The notes: generated from the letters alone by a model not told the origin. A DNA stretch of 64,000 nt from Actinomadura parmotrematis (GCF_019458805.1 NZ_JAIBOA010000012.1:62001-126000), one strand, 5' to 3'; counted from the first letter of the stretch, positions 51,569-61,457 are shown. Made by a program: numbers and translations.

Positions 51569-52990
51569 ATGAACAGTAACCCGTTGTACATGGAGTACGT
51601 CGACGACGCCGATCCGCAACCGCCGCGCCGGCGCGGTTGGCGCATCCTCGGCTGGGTGTCGGTCGGCCTGTCGGCGGTCATGGTGGCCGGATCCCTCACC
51701 GCGTACGGCTTCTACCGCGACGCCATGGGCAACATCGGCCACCAGAACCTGGACGACGTCGGGCCCGACCGGCCGAAGAAGCTGAACAGCGCGCTGAACA
51801 TCCTGATGATCGGCTCCGACACCCGCGCGGGCGCGAACGCCTCCTACGGGCGGTCGATGAAGAACGAGGCGCCGCGCTCGGACACGATGATCCTGCTGCA
51901 CCTGTCCCCGGGCGGCACCCAGGCGATGGGCATCAGCTTCCCGCGCGACCTCATGGTGCCGATCCCCTCCTGCAAGACCGGGACCGGCTACTCGGCGGCG
52001 ACCAACCGCGGCCAGATCAACTCGGCCTTCACCACCGGCGGCGCCAAGTACGGCGCGCTCTGCGTGGTGAAGACGATCGAGAAGATGAGCGACATCCACA
52101 TCGACCACTTCATGCAGGTCGACTTCACCGGGTTCAAGTCCATCACGACCGCCGTCGGCGGCGTCCCGGTCTGCCTGCCGAAGGACGTCGACGACAAGGA
52201 CTCCAAGCTGCACCTGTCCAAGGGGCGGCACGTCATCAAGGGCGAGACGGCGCTCGCCTACGTGCGCAACCGGCACGGTCTCGGCGACGGCTCCGACACC
52301 CAGCGCATCAAGCGCCAGCAGCAGTTCATGGGCGCCCTCGCCAACAAGGTGCTGAGCGCGGGCACGCTGTCCAACCCCACCAAGCTGTTCAAGCTGGTGC
52401 AGGCGGGCACCCAGTCCCTCACCACCGACACCCAGCTCAACGCCACCGGCATCATGTCGATCGCCAAGGGCATGTCGGGGATCTCCTCGGGCAAGCTGCG
52501 CTTCGTCACGGTGCCCTCCGGCCCCGACCCGCTGGACCCGAACCGGGTCGCGCTGACCTCGGCCGCGCAGCCCTTCTTCCAGACGATCCGCAACGACAAG
52601 ACGGTGCAGACCGAGACCAAGCAGGCCGCCCCGAAGATCCCGGCGAGCCAGGTGCGGGTCCGCGTCTACAACTCCTCCGGCATCTCGGGCCGGGCCGGCC
52701 GGGTCGCCCAGGACCTGGAGGCGCAGGGCTTCCAGGTGGAGGTGGCCGGCAACGCCCCGAACAGCGCCACCACCAAGGTGATGTTCGGCAGCGGCGCCGA
52801 CCAGCAGGCCGTCACCCTCGCCCAGGCGCTGAAGAACGCCCCCGCCCCCGCCGCCCGCGCGAAGGGCGTCGCCGGCACCGTCGACCTGTTCATCGGCGCC
52901 GACTACGAGGGCCTGCGCGCCAAGTCCGGCATCCCGACCCAGCAGGGCGAGATCCGGGCCAGCGACGACATCTGCAAGAAGACGACCTGA
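51569..52990 (+). CDS. LCP-family (LytR-CpsA-Psr) wall-polymer ligase with LytR_C domain
   Basis: ATG 51569 has GGAG upstream. The 473-residue protein has a short cytoplasmic start, one transmembrane helix at about residues 24-44 (ILGWVSVGLSAVMVAGSLTA), and an extracytoplasmic LCP domain: LNILMIGSDTRAGANASY, RSDTMILLHLSPGGTQAMGI, FPRDLMVPIPSC. The Arg residues in SFPRD and YVRNRHGLGDGSDTQRIKRQQ are those that hold the polyprenyl-pyrophosphate. A LytR_C domain ends the protein (VRVYNSSGISGRAGRVAQDL). LCP enzymes transfer teichoic acid, arabinogalactan or capsule from the lipid carrier to peptidoglycan. It is the likely last step for the polymer made by the following genes. Confidence 0.95.
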   Translation: MNSNPLYMEYVDDADPQPPRRRGWRILGWVSVGLSAVMVAGSLTAYGFYRDAMGNIGHQNLDDVGPDRPKKLNSALNILMIGSDTRAGANASYGRSMKNEAPRSDTMILLHLSPGGTQAMGISFPRDLMVPIPSCKTGTGYSAATNRGQINSAFTTGGAKYGALCVVKTIEKMSDIHIDHFMQVDFTGFKSITTAVGGVPVCLPKDVDDKDSKLHLSKGRHVIKGETALAYVRNRHGLGDGSDTQRIKRQQQFMGALANKVLSAGTLSNPTKLFKLVQAGTQSLTTDTQLNATGIMSIAKGMSGISSGKLRFVTVPSGPDPLDPNRVALTSAAQPFFQTIRNDKTVQTETKQAAPKIPASQVRVRVYNSSGISGRAGRVAQDLEAQGFQVEVAGNAPNSATTKVMFGSGADQQAVTLAQALKNAPAPAARAKGVAGTVDLFIGADYEGLRAKSGIPTQQGEIRASDDICKKTT

Positions 52991-53068
52991 TCCGGCGGGC
53001 CGGACCCGCCGCGCACCGCTCCGGGTCCGGTCCGCCGGCCGGGTGACGCCGACCCGTCCGGAAGGCCC

Positions 53069-54253
53069 ATGATCCACACCACCGGTTCCCCCGCTCCCCC
53101 GCCGGCCCCCGCACTCCCGCCCGGCGCCCCCGCCCCCGCCCCCGCGGCCGGGAGCGCGGACGCCCCGCCCGCCAGGCCGCGCCGGCAGCGCGACCCGTTC
53201 TTCGACAACGCCAAGTTCCTGGCGATCCTGCTGGTGGTGATGGGGCACTGCCTCGCGCAGCTGCTCAACGTCGACTTCGCGCGCGGGCTGTACATCTTCA
53301 TCTACATGTTCCACATGCCGCTGTTCATCGTGATCACCGGCTACTTCTCGCGGAACTGGACGTTCTCCGGCGGCAAGGCCCGCAAGCTCATCACCAACGT
53401 CGGCGTGCCGTACGTGGTGTTCGAGATCGCCTACTCGGTGTACGACTGGCTGGTCGGCCGCAACGACCTGGAGATCAGCCTGCTCAAGCCCTACTTCCTC
53501 ACCTGGTTCCTCTGCGCGCTGTTCATGTGGCGGCTGTCCACCCCGGTCTGGCAGCAGATCCGCTGGCCGCTCGCCGTCGCGCTGGTGTTCTCGCTGCTGT
53601 CCTACATGAGCGACCTCGGCGGCACCTTCAACATCCACCGGGTGATCGGGCTGCTGCCGTTCTACGTGTTCGGGCTGATGCTGAAGCCCGAGCACTTCGA
53701 GATCGTCAAACGGCCCGCCGCGCGCGTCGCCGGGATCGCCGTCCTCGCCACCGGCCTCTGCGTGTCGTACCTGGCCATGCACCACATGAACAAGGACTGG
53801 ATCTACTGGAAGGACCCGCACTCCGAGCTCGGCGTCGGCAACCTCGTCGGCACCGGCATGCGGCTCGGCATGTTCGCCTGCTCCATCGTGCTCGTCGCGG
53901 CGTTCCTCACCCTGGTCCCGAAGCGGCACACCTGGTTCACCGCGCTCGGCTCCACCACCCTGTACGCCTACCTGCTGCACGGGTTCGTCACCCGCCTGCT
54001 CCAGTTCGCCGGCTGGTGGGGCGAGCCCTGGATGCACACGATCCCCGGCGTCCTCGCGGTGATGGCGGGCGCCTGCGTCGTCGGCACCTTCCTCTGCTCC
54101 AAGCCGGTCGTGAAGTGCATGAGCTGGGCCCTGGAACCCAAGATGACCTGGGCCTTCACCGGCCTCCGCCGCCCCGGCGCGTCCCGCCCCGTCGGCGCCC
54201 CCGCCGCCCCGGCGGGCGCCCCCGGCGGCCCCCCGCCGGGCCCCGGCCGATGA
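53069..54253 (+). CDS. Acyltransferase family 3 membrane protein
   Basis: The 394-residue protein has a Pro/Ala-rich start of about 40 residues and then about ten transmembrane helices. The family signature is RDPFFDNAKFLAILLVVMGH, with its conserved His, and IYMFHMPLFIVITGYFSRNW; ALGSTTLYAYLLHGFV lies near the end. Acyltransferase-3 proteins move acyl groups (often acetyl or succinyl) onto sugars of surface polymers or antibiotics. It lies between the LCP gene and the GT2-TagF gene on the same strand, so O-acylation of the wall polymer is the natural proposal. A Pro/Gly-rich tail ends the protein. Confidence 0.92.
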   Translation: MIHTTGSPAPPPAPALPPGAPAPAPAAGSADAPPARPRRQRDPFFDNAKFLAILLVVMGHCLAQLLNVDFARGLYIFIYMFHMPLFIVITGYFSRNWTFSGGKARKLITNVGVPYVVFEIAYSVYDWLVGRNDLEISLLKPYFLTWFLCALFMWRLSTPVWQQIRWPLAVALVFSLLSYMSDLGGTFNIHRVIGLLPFYVFGLMLKPEHFEIVKRPAARVAGIAVLATGLCVSYLAMHHMNKDWIYWKDPHSELGVGNLVGTGMRLGMFACSIVLVAAFLTLVPKRHTWFTALGSTTLYAYLLHGFVTRLLQFAGWWGEPWMHTIPGVLAVMAGACVVGTFLCSKPVVKCMSWALEPKMTWAFTGLRRPGASRPVGAPAAPAGAPGGPPPGPGR

Positions 54254-54392
54254 CGCCGCCCGGCACTGGCCCGCGACCCCATCCGATAATCTGCCATCCG
54301 TCCCCCCAGCGCCCGCGGGGCGCTTCCGCCCGTGCCGCCTCGGCGCGGGCGACCGTGACGGCGCCCGGCGCGCCGGTGTGATCAGGAGAGAC

Positions 54393-57300
54393 GTGTCACC
54401 GCTGCTCAGCGTCGTCGTGCCGTTCTACAACGTCGAGGAGTACCTCGCGGACTGCCTGGAGTCGGTGCAGCACCAGACGCTCCGCGACGTCGAGGTGCTG
54501 ATGGTCGACGACGGCTCGCCCGACGGCAGCGCCGAGATCGCCCGCCGGTTCGCCGCCGCCGACGACCGGTTCACGCTGATCACCCAGGAGAACCAGGGCC
54601 TCGGCCCGGCCCGCAACACCGGCGCCGCCGCCGCCACCGGCACCTACCTGGCGTTCCTGGACTCCGACGACGTGGTCCCGCGCTACGCCTACGAGCTGAT
54701 GGTCGGCACCCTGCAGGAGACCGGCTCGGACCTCGTCGCGGGCGCGGTGCGCCGCCTCACCTCGGCCGGCCCCCGCCGGTCCCCCATGCACACCGAGATG
54801 TTCCGGGTCACCGACAAGCGGACCCACGTCTCCCGGCGCCCCGACCTGCTCGGCGACCGCACCGCCTGGAACAAGGTGTTCCGCCGCGAGTTCTTCCGGG
54901 AGCACGGCTTCGCCTTCCCGGCCGGGCTGTACGAGGACGCGCCCGTGACGATCCCGGCCCACTTCCTCGCCTCCGCCGTCGACGTCCTGGACGACGTCGT
55001 CTACTACTGGCGCGAGCGCGAGGGCGAGTCCCAGTCGATCACGCAGCGGCGCACCGAGCCCGGCAACCTGGAGGACCGGGTCCGCAGCACCCGCGCCGTC
55101 ACCGACTTCCTGAAGGACCGCTCCCCCGAGCTCTGGCGCGCCCAGCTCACCTCGGTGCTCGCCGGGGAGCTGCCGCTCTACATCGACGTGGCGGGCGACG
55201 GCGGCCCCGAGTACCGCGAGCGGCTGCGCGCGCAGGTGAACGAGGTGCTCGCCGAGACCGACGCGGGGATGATGCGCGAGCTGACCGCGCTGAAGCGGCT
55301 GAAGTACCACTTCGTGTCCACCGGCCGGACCGACGAGCTGCTGACCATGCTCGCCTACCAGCAGGCGCAGATCTTCACCGCCGACGTGGTGCGCCGCGGC
55401 GACCGCTGGTACGGCGTCTACCCGTTCTTCGACGACCCCGCCCGCGGCGTCCCCGACGAGCTGTACGACGTCACCGACGAGCTGTCCTTCATCGGCCGCG
55501 CCGACACCGCCTGGTGGCGGGACGGGCGGCTGCACATCGCCGGGCACGCCTACATCACCCGCATCCCGATGACGCCCCCCGGCGAGCCGGAGTCGCCCGC
55601 GGTGCGGGTCTGGCTCCAGCACACCCGCTCGGGCGCGACCGTCGAGCTGCCCGCCGCCCGCGTGCACCGGCCCGACGTGTCCGCCGACGCGCGCCGCGCC
55701 GCCGCCGACTACGACTGGGCCGGTTTCAAGGTCGAGGTGGACCCCGCCGACCTGAAGGCGGGCAAGTACCGGTTCCTGCGCTCCGCCTCGCTGCCCGGCC
55801 TGAAGGGGTTCCGCACCGGCAACTGGGAGCTGCACGCCGAGGTGACCGCGCCCGGCGGGCTCGCCCTGCGCGGCCCCGTCGGCGGCCCGCGCCGGAGCGA
55901 CGTGCGCTGGGCCAACGCCTGGCAGGCGGGCCGGGACCTGTCGATCCGCCCGGTGACCATGCCGGGCGACCGGTTCGCGCTCCAGGTCCGCGCGCTCACC
56001 GCGCAGGTGACCGAGGCCCGCGTCGAGGGCGACGGCATCGTCCTCGCGGGCCGCCTCGCCGGCCACCGCTCCGGCACCGGCGAGCTCCGGCTGGACCGGC
56101 GCCAGGGCATGGACACCGTCCGGCTGCCCGCCGCCCTGGACGGCGGCTCCTTCCGCGCCGTGATCCCGGCCGGCGCCATGGCCTCGCACTCCCCGGACAC
56201 GGCCGCCGGCCCGTCCGCCTGGGTCGCCGAGGGCCTCGACTGGGACGTCTCGCTCGCGCTCCCGGGCACCGCCAAGCCGCTCCGGCTGACCGTCGCCGAC
56301 GACGTGGACCTGCGGCACCCGCTCGGCTCCGACGAGCTCGTGGTGACCCGCACCAAGTTCGGCAACCTGCGGATCATCGAGCGCTCGCTGCGGCCCTCGG
56401 TGACCAGCGCCGCGTGGGGGCCGGACGGCCGGCTCGTGCTGCGCGGCGAGCTGGCGGGCGACGACCGCCCCGAGCGGATGCTCGTCCGGCTGCGCGGCGG
56501 CGGCGACACCGCCGAGTTCCCCGTCTCCTGGGACGGAGCGCGGTTCACCGCCGAGTTCGATCCGACCCGCGTGCCGCAGTTCGGGCAGCTGCTGCCGCTC
56601 GCCGGCGGGTTCTGGGGCTTCTTCGTCCGGGTCGGCGCCCGCGAGGTGCCGGTGTCGGTGGCGCGCAGCTCGCTCGCCGACCTGCCGCCGCAGGAGTTCG
56701 CCGGCCTGCACGAGCTGCGCCTGCACACCTACCAGGGCGACTCGCTGCGGCTGGAGGTGCGCACCGCCCTCGCCGACGAGGAGCGCGGCGTCTTCGGCCT
56801 GAAGCGCATCGCGCTGCGCGAGTACCCGGCGTTCCGCCGCCAGCCGCTCCGCGACCTCGCGGTGTTCGAGAGCTTCCGCGGCCGCCAGTACTCCGACAGC
56901 CCCCGCGCGATCTACGAGGAGATGGTGCGCCGCCGTCCCGACCTGGAGTACGTCTGGATCACGCTGGACGGCCGCTACCAGGCGCCCGAGGGCGCCCGCA
57001 CCGTCCTGCAGGGCAGCCGCGCCCACTTCGAGGCGCTCGCGCAGGCCCGGTACCTGGTCGGCAACGACCCGATGCCGGAGTGGCTGGACAAGCGCGCGGG
57101 CCAGTTCTACCTGCAGACCTGGCACGGCACGCCGCTGAAGCGGATCGGCTACGACATCGAGCGGCCCCAGTTCAAGAACGCCCAGGACTACCTGCGCCGG
57201 TTCAGCGCCGACGTCGCCCAGTGGGACGCGCTGGTGTCGCCCAACCCGTTCTCCTCCCCGATCATGCGGCGGGCGTTCCGCTTCGACGGCGAGCTGCTGG

Positions 57301-57929
57301 AGTCCGGCTACCCGCGCAACGACCTGCCGGTCCGCGGCGACGCCGAGCGCGCGTCCGCCGTCCGCAAGCTGCTCGGCGTCCCCGAGGGCAAGCGGGTGGT
57401 GCTGTACGCGCCGACGTGGCGCGACGACCAGGCCCGCGCCGGCGGCTACAGCATGGACCTGCGCTTCGACCTCGACGCGGCCCGCGCGGCCCTGTCCGAC
57501 GACCACGTGCTGCTCGTCCGCGGCCACTTCAACCTCGGCGGCGGCGTGACCGGCGCGGACGGCCGGTTCGTGGTGGACGTGAGCCGCTACCCCGACATCG
57601 CCGAGCTCTACCTGGTCTCCGACATCATGATCACCGACTACTCGTCGGTGATGTTCGACTTCGCCGTCACCGGCCGCCCCCAGCTGTTCTTCACCTACGA
57701 CCTGGAGCGCTACCGCGACCAGCTCCGCGGCTTCTACTTCGACCTGGAGGCCGAGTCGCCGGGGCCGCTCGTGGCCACCTCCGACGAGCTGATCGCCGCG
57801 ATCCGGGACGTGGACGACCTCACCCCCGGGTACGCGGACCGCTACCGCGCGTTCCAGGCGAAGTTCTGCGCCTGGGACGACGGGAACGCCGCGGCGCGGG
57901 CGGTCGACCGGATCCTCGCGGGGCCCTGA
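54393..57929 (+). CDS. Bifunctional GT2 glycosyltransferase / CDP-glycerol glycerophosphotransferase (TagF-like)
   Basis: GTG 54393 was chosen for AGGAG 5 nt upstream. The 1178-residue protein starts with a GT2 domain (residues about 3-250: LLSVVVPFYNVEEYLADCLE, VEVLMVDDGSPDGSAEIA, YLAFLDSDDVVPRYAYELM with the metal DSD). A long middle region of about 450 residues is beta-rich. From about residue 800 it is a Glyphos_transf domain: LQTWHGTPLKRIGYDIERP with His911, YAPTWRDDQARAGGYSMD near 1006, and ITDYSSVMFDFAVTGRP with Asp1082. TagF-type enzymes polymerise glycerol (or ribitol) phosphate from CDP-polyols. Such fusions occur in several actinomycetes. It indicates a glycosylated poly(polyol phosphate) wall polymer. 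Confidence 0.94.
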   Translation: MSPLLSVVVPFYNVEEYLADCLESVQHQTLRDVEVLMVDDGSPDGSAEIARRFAAADDRFTLITQENQGLGPARNTGAAAATGTYLAFLDSDDVVPRYAYELMVGTLQETGSDLVAGAVRRLTSAGPRRSPMHTEMFRVTDKRTHVSRRPDLLGDRTAWNKVFRREFFREHGFAFPAGLYEDAPVTIPAHFLASAVDVLDDVVYYWREREGESQSITQRRTEPGNLEDRVRSTRAVTDFLKDRSPELWRAQLTSVLAGELPLYIDVAGDGGPEYRERLRAQVNEVLAETDAGMMRELTALKRLKYHFVSTGRTDELLTMLAYQQAQIFTADVVRRGDRWYGVYPFFDDPARGVPDELYDVTDELSFIGRADTAWWRDGRLHIAGHAYITRIPMTPPGEPESPAVRVWLQHTRSGATVELPAARVHRPDVSADARRAAADYDWAGFKVEVDPADLKAGKYRFLRSASLPGLKGFRTGNWELHAEVTAPGGLALRGPVGGPRRSDVRWANAWQAGRDLSIRPVTMPGDRFALQVRALTAQVTEARVEGDGIVLAGRLAGHRSGTGELRLDRRQGMDTVRLPAALDGGSFRAVIPAGAMASHSPDTAAGPSAWVAEGLDWDVSLALPGTAKPLRLTVADDVDLRHPLGSDELVVTRTKFGNLRIIERSLRPSVTSAAWGPDGRLVLRGELAGDDRPERMLVRLRGGGDTAEFPVSWDGARFTAEFDPTRVPQFGQLLPLAGGFWGFFVRVGAREVPVSVARSSLADLPPQEFAGLHELRLHTYQGDSLRLEVRTALADEERGVFGLKRIALREYPAFRRQPLRDLAVFESFRGRQYSDSPRAIYEEMVRRRPDLEYVWITLDGRYQAPEGARTVLQGSRAHFEALAQARYLVGNDPMPEWLDKRAGQFYLQTWHGTPLKRIGYDIERPQFKNAQDYLRRFSADVAQWDALVSPNPFSSPIMRRAFRFDGELLESGYPRNDLPVRGDAERASAVRKLLGVPEGKRVVLYAPTWRDDQARAGGYSMDLRFDLDAARAALSDDHVLLVRGHFNLGGGVTGADGRFVVDVSRYPDIAELYLVSDIMITDYSSVMFDFAVTGRPQLFFTYDLERYRDQLRGFYFDLEAESPGPLVATSDELIAAIRDVDDLTPGYADRYRAFQAKFCAWDDGNAAARAVDRILAGP

Positions 57930-57945
57930 CCGGCGCGTCCGCGCG

Positions 57946-57961
57946 GTGCCGGCCCCGGCAC
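57946..57961. terminator. Short hairpin after the TagF-like gene
   Basis: GTGCCGG (57946-57952) and CCGGCAC (57955-57961) are separated by 2 nt, 17 nt after the stop. The following gap to 58140 holds a possible -10 (TAGCAT, 58024-58029) for the next gene. Confidence 0.35.
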
Positions 57962-58140
57962 AGGGTGATCACGAACGGGCCACAGGGCGAATATGTGGCG
58001 AATGTCCGGTGACCGGCACCCGATAGCATCGGTCTCCGGCGCTCCCGGGCGACGGCGTGCGATCGTGGGGGACGAGGCGCGCCGCGCACTTCCCAGGCTC
58101 CCGCGGCCCGTCCCACGGCGCGACCGGGAGGCCACGTTCC

Positions 58141-59172
58141 ATGATGAAAGGACAGCTCTCCATGGCGAACTTCACGCTCGACGACGTCCGGCAACGGACG
58201 TACAAGGCGCGTGACGCGTGGTGGACGGTGCTGCTGGTCGATCCGCTCGCCTCCCGGCTGGTGCGCTTCACCGCGAACCGCACCCGCGTGACGCCGAACC
58301 AGCTCACCGTCGGCGCGCTCATCCTCGGCCTCGCCGCCGGCGCCTGCTACGCCGTCGCGACCTGGCCGTTCCTGCTGCTCGGCGCGCTCCTCTACCACCT
58401 GTCCTTCACGCTCGACTGCATGGACGGCAAGATCGCCCGGTTGAAGGGCACCGGCTCGGTGTTCGGCGCCTGGCTGGACTACATCTTCGACCGGGTCCGC
58501 GTGCTCGCCTGCGCGATCGCGCTGATGGGCGGCCAGTACGCCGCCACCGGCAACGTGGCGTACGTGTGGACGGCCGTCGCCGTCGTGTTCCTCGACATGC
58601 TGCGGTACATGGACGCGCTGGAGATCTACAAGGTCCGCAACCAGATGCGCTCCAAGCTGGTGAAGGGCCGCGAGGAGGCCGCCGCGCTCCAGCTCGCCGT
58701 GCGGCAGGCGCGGGGCGAGGCCCCGGCGCCGGGCGAGGTCGGCGCCGAGCTGTCGTCGGCCGACGCCGCGATCGGCACCGACCCCGAGGCCGACATGGAG
58801 GAGCAGGTCGTCGGCGACGCGCCGAACCCGAACGCCGAGCTGCAGGCCGGCTTCAACAAGCGCTTCCCCTGGTACGCGCGCATCCGCAACGTGCTGCTGC
58901 GCGGCCGGATCCGCCCCCACCTGATCAGCGGCATCGAGTTCCAGATGGGCGTGTTCATCGTCGCCCCGGTGATCGCCGCCGCGCTGCCCGGCGCGATCAT
59001 CCCGGTCACCGTGCTGTCGGCGGTCGGCATGCTCGCCTTCGAGCTGGTGATCATCTACAAGTTCTACCTGTCCAGCCGCGACTACAGCCGCAGCATGGCC
59101 AAGCTGGACGCCAAGATCGAGGGCTACCGGGCGCAGCTGCCCGCCGAGCAGGAGTTCGGCGCCACGGTCTAG
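58141..59172 (+). CDS. CDP-alcohol phosphatidyltransferase family protein
   Basis: ATG 58141 has GGGAGG 9 nt upstream; ATG 58162 is an alternative. The 343-residue membrane protein has the full CDP-alcohol signature D-x2-D-G-x2-A-R-x8-G-x3-D-x3-D in DCMDGKIARLKG and VFGAWLDYIFDRVR. Hydrophobic helices lie on both sides. Between about residues 170 and 245 is a charged, mostly helical insertion (VRNQMRSKLVKGREEAAALQ; SADAAIGTDPEADMEEQVVG) not found in the common ~200-residue phospholipid synthases. It joins CDP-activated diacylglycerol or polyol to an alcohol. Beside the TagF fusion it may make a lipid anchor or polyol-phosphate precursor. Confidence 0.9.
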   Translation: MMKGQLSMANFTLDDVRQRTYKARDAWWTVLLVDPLASRLVRFTANRTRVTPNQLTVGALILGLAAGACYAVATWPFLLLGALLYHLSFTLDCMDGKIARLKGTGSVFGAWLDYIFDRVRVLACAIALMGGQYAATGNVAYVWTAVAVVFLDMLRYMDALEIYKVRNQMRSKLVKGREEAAALQLAVRQARGEAPAPGEVGAELSSADAAIGTDPEADMEEQVVGDAPNPNAELQAGFNKRFPWYARIRNVLLRGRIRPHLISGIEFQMGVFIVAPVIAAALPGAIIPVTVLSAVGMLAFELVIIYKFYLSSRDYSRSMAKLDAKIEGYRAQLPAEQEFGATV

Positions 59173-59186
59173 CGGCCCCGCCCCTT

Positions 59187-59219
59187 CGAGCCCCGGACGG
59201 CCTCGCCGTCCGGGGCTCG
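59187..59219. terminator. 15-bp bidirectional terminator hairpin
   Basis: CGAGCCCCGGACGGC (59187-59201) pairs perfectly with GCCGTCCGGGGCTCG (59205-59219) around CTC. It sits between two convergent genes and can end both transcripts. Confidence 0.75.
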
Positions 59220-59236
59220 CGCGTCCGCGGGGCCGG

Positions 59237-61249
59237 TCAGGCCCGGCCGAGGAGGCGGCGCAGCACCCGCAGCCGGCCGCCGCGGGCGGGCGCGGCCCGC
59301 ACCAGCGACAGGTTGCCCTTCTTGGTGCGCACCGCGTCCGGAGCGGCGGCCGCCTCCGGGGCGGCCGGGGCGCGGAACCGCACCGTGCCCCCGGCCACGC
59401 TGATCTCGTAGGACACGTCCCAGATCCCCTCGGGCAGGTCCTCCAGCGGCAGCTCGGCGGTGATGCGGCGGCGCTCGGGGCCGTCCGCCGCGACGGCGGC
59501 GGCGACGGCGCGGACCTCGTCGCCGTGCCGGCGGCCGAGCAGCACCCGCACCTCGACGCGGTCGGCGCCCGGGAGCGCGGTGGCGATCCCGGCCGCCAGC
59601 CGGCGGCGGCCCGGCCCGGCCGGGTGGACGGTGGCGCCCTCGACGGGCGGCGCGGCGCCGCCGGTGCGGCCGACGAGCAGCGCGAGACCGCCCGCGTGCG
59701 GGGTGAAGTAGGGGGTGACGACGGGCGGCCCGGCCGCGACCGCGGCCACCCGCGCGCCCGGCGCGGCCGGGTCCTCGCCGGCGCCGTCCGGGCGGGGGCC
59801 GTCCGGGCGGGGGCGCAGCAGGCGCGTCTCGGCGACCACGCCCTGGAGGGAGACGACGGCGTGCGCGTCCCACCGGCCGGCGGGCAGCGGGCCGCCGTCC
59901 GCGACGGTCCCGAGGTCGATCATCGCGGTGCGGAGCCGGGGCGCCGCGGCGGCCGGGGCCGCCGCTCCCCGGCCGGCGGCCGGTGGAAGCGGGTAGGGGT
60001 CGAAGGGGACGCGGTACTCGCGCTCCCCGCCGCGCTCGCGGAGGGCGAGCTCGACCCGCTGCGCCCGCTCGTCGACGCGCTCGGCGCGGGCGTGCCCGTC
60101 CACGGCCAGGTACCCGGCGTCCCAGCGGACGGCGGTGACCGTGCCGCTCGCCCGCAGGGGCTGCCCGGACAGGAACATCTCGTCGGGGATGGCGAGCTCG
60201 GCGGCGCGGAAGAAGCCGGGGTAGGCGTGGTAGGTGCGGCGGCCGTCCACCACGATCGGCGGCTGCTGCTCGGCGTGGACGCGGGCGAGCTCGTCCACGA
60301 GCCCGTCGTGGCCCGACCGCAGCAGGTGGGCGAGCACCCGGTTGTAGGGCGACAGGTCCTTCAGCGCGCCGTGCCCGGCGTACCGGCGCACCAGGGCGCG
60401 GGCGCCCTCCTTGGTGTCGCGGCGCTCGGTGTCGTCGAAGGAGGGGTAGCGGCGGTCGAACCGGGAGAACACCTCGTAGGCGAAGTGCCGGCGGAGCAGC
60501 CGGTCGCGGACGGGGCCGGGCTCGGTCCGCTCGGTCACGTAGGCGAGCAGCTTGTCGATCTCGGGGAAGTAGTCGCGGGCGGGCGCGCCGCCGACCTGCA
60601 GGGCGCTGGTGCCGTCGGACCGGTCGACCCAGTAGTAGCAGTCGTAGTCGGCGAGCACCGACACGCCCTTGGCCTCGAAGTAGGCGCGCACCGCGAAGAT
60701 CTGGTCCTCCCCCGACAGGACCCGCTCGGGGAAGCGGATGCCGTGCTCGTCGAGCATCCGGCGGCGGTACAGCTTCAGCGCGGTGAGGCTGCCGTACAGG
60801 TTGGGGACGGCGTCGTGGATGGTGGTGAAGGGGACGGTCCGCTCGAACAGCGCCCGGTTGACCCGGCGGCCGACGCCCACGTACTTGGGCACCACCACGT
60901 CGGTGCCGTTCTCGTCGGCCATCGCGACGCAGCGGGCGAGCGCCTCGGGGCCGAGGTGGTCGTCGGCGTCCAGGAAGAACACGTACTCGCCGGCGGCGGC
61001 GTCCAGCCCGGTGTTGCGGGGCCGGCCGGGGCCGCCCGAACCGGTCGCGTGGCGCAGGACGGTGACGTGGGGGTGCCCGGCGGCGAGGCGCTCCAGCTCC
61101 TCGCCGCTGCCGTCGGTGGAGGCGTCGTCCACGGCGATGAGCTCGACGGCGCCGGGCGGCATCGTCTGCTCCAGCACCGAGCGCACGGTCAGCTCCAGGC
61201 TGGGCCTGCAGTTGTACACCGGCACGATGACGCTGACTCTCGGATCCAC
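59237..61249 (-). CDS. GT2-family glycosyltransferase with C-terminal beta domain
   Basis: GTG 61249 was chosen because GGAG lies 8 nt upstream and it starts the domain (MDPRVSVIVPVYNCRPSLEL); GTG 61258 is close. The protein has 670 residues. The GT-A part (to about 330) shows LIAVDDASTDGSGEELERL, PRNTGLDAAAGEYVFFLDAD with DADD, and LSGEDQIFAVRAYFEAKGVS with the catalytic-type Glu-Asp. The second half is beta-rich (VTAVRWDAGYLAVDGHARAE and WDAHAVVSLQGVVAETRLL) and resembles the accessory domains of teichoic-acid glycosyltransferases and the middle of the TagF fusion. Convergent with the CDP-alcohol gene. Likely adds sugar to the same polymer. Confidence 0.9.
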   Translation of the reverse strand: MDPRVSVIVPVYNCRPSLELTVRSVLEQTMPPGAVELIAVDDASTDGSGEELERLAAGHPHVTVLRHATGSGGPGRPRNTGLDAAAGEYVFFLDADDHLGPEALARCVAMADENGTDVVVPKYVGVGRRVNRALFERTVPFTTIHDAVPNLYGSLTALKLYRRRMLDEHGIRFPERVLSGEDQIFAVRAYFEAKGVSVLADYDCYYWVDRSDGTSALQVGGAPARDYFPEIDKLLAYVTERTEPGPVRDRLLRRHFAYEVFSRFDRRYPSFDDTERRDTKEGARALVRRYAGHGALKDLSPYNRVLAHLLRSGHDGLVDELARVHAEQQPPIVVDGRRTYHAYPGFFRAAELAIPDEMFLSGQPLRASGTVTAVRWDAGYLAVDGHARAERVDERAQRVELALRERGGEREYRVPFDPYPLPPAAGRGAAAPAAAAPRLRTAMIDLGTVADGGPLPAGRWDAHAVVSLQGVVAETRLLRPRPDGPRPDGAGEDPAAPGARVAAVAAGPPVVTPYFTPHAGGLALLVGRTGGAAPPVEGATVHPAGPGRRRLAAGIATALPGADRVEVRVLLGRRHGDEVRAVAAAVAADGPERRRITAELPLEDLPEGIWDVSYEISVAGGTVRFRAPAAPEAAAAPDAVRTKKGNLSLVRAAPARGGRLRVLRRLLGRA

Positions 61250-61310
61250 CTTCTCCACTCCAGGGCTCGACGCGAAGGCCGCAGAACGGCGAGCCGAGGA
61301 CCTGGACCGC

Positions 61311-61334
61311 CCTCCAGGGGCGGATGCCTGGAGG
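61311..61334. other. Small hairpin in the leader of the GT2 gene
   Basis: CCTCCAGG (61311-61318) and CCTGGAGG (61327-61334) form an 8-bp stem with an 8-nt loop, in the 208-nt gap between the GT2 start and the end of the upstream gene. It may terminate the upstream minus-strand transcript. No other feature is visible in this gap. Confidence 0.35.
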
Positions 61335-61457
61335 AGGGCCCCTGGGGTGGCAGGCGATCCTGCAATCCCGGCGGATGCCATGGGCCGAAGCCGGGTCGAT
61401 CCTATCGAAGGGACGCCACCGGGACGGTTGCGACGCGAGGAGTCCCGGCGCTTCCCG

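Noticed and set aside
54393..57929. GT2-TagF protein as an assembly error joining two genes
   Set aside because: The frame is continuous, codon use is even, and the same fusion is a known architecture in actinomycetes.
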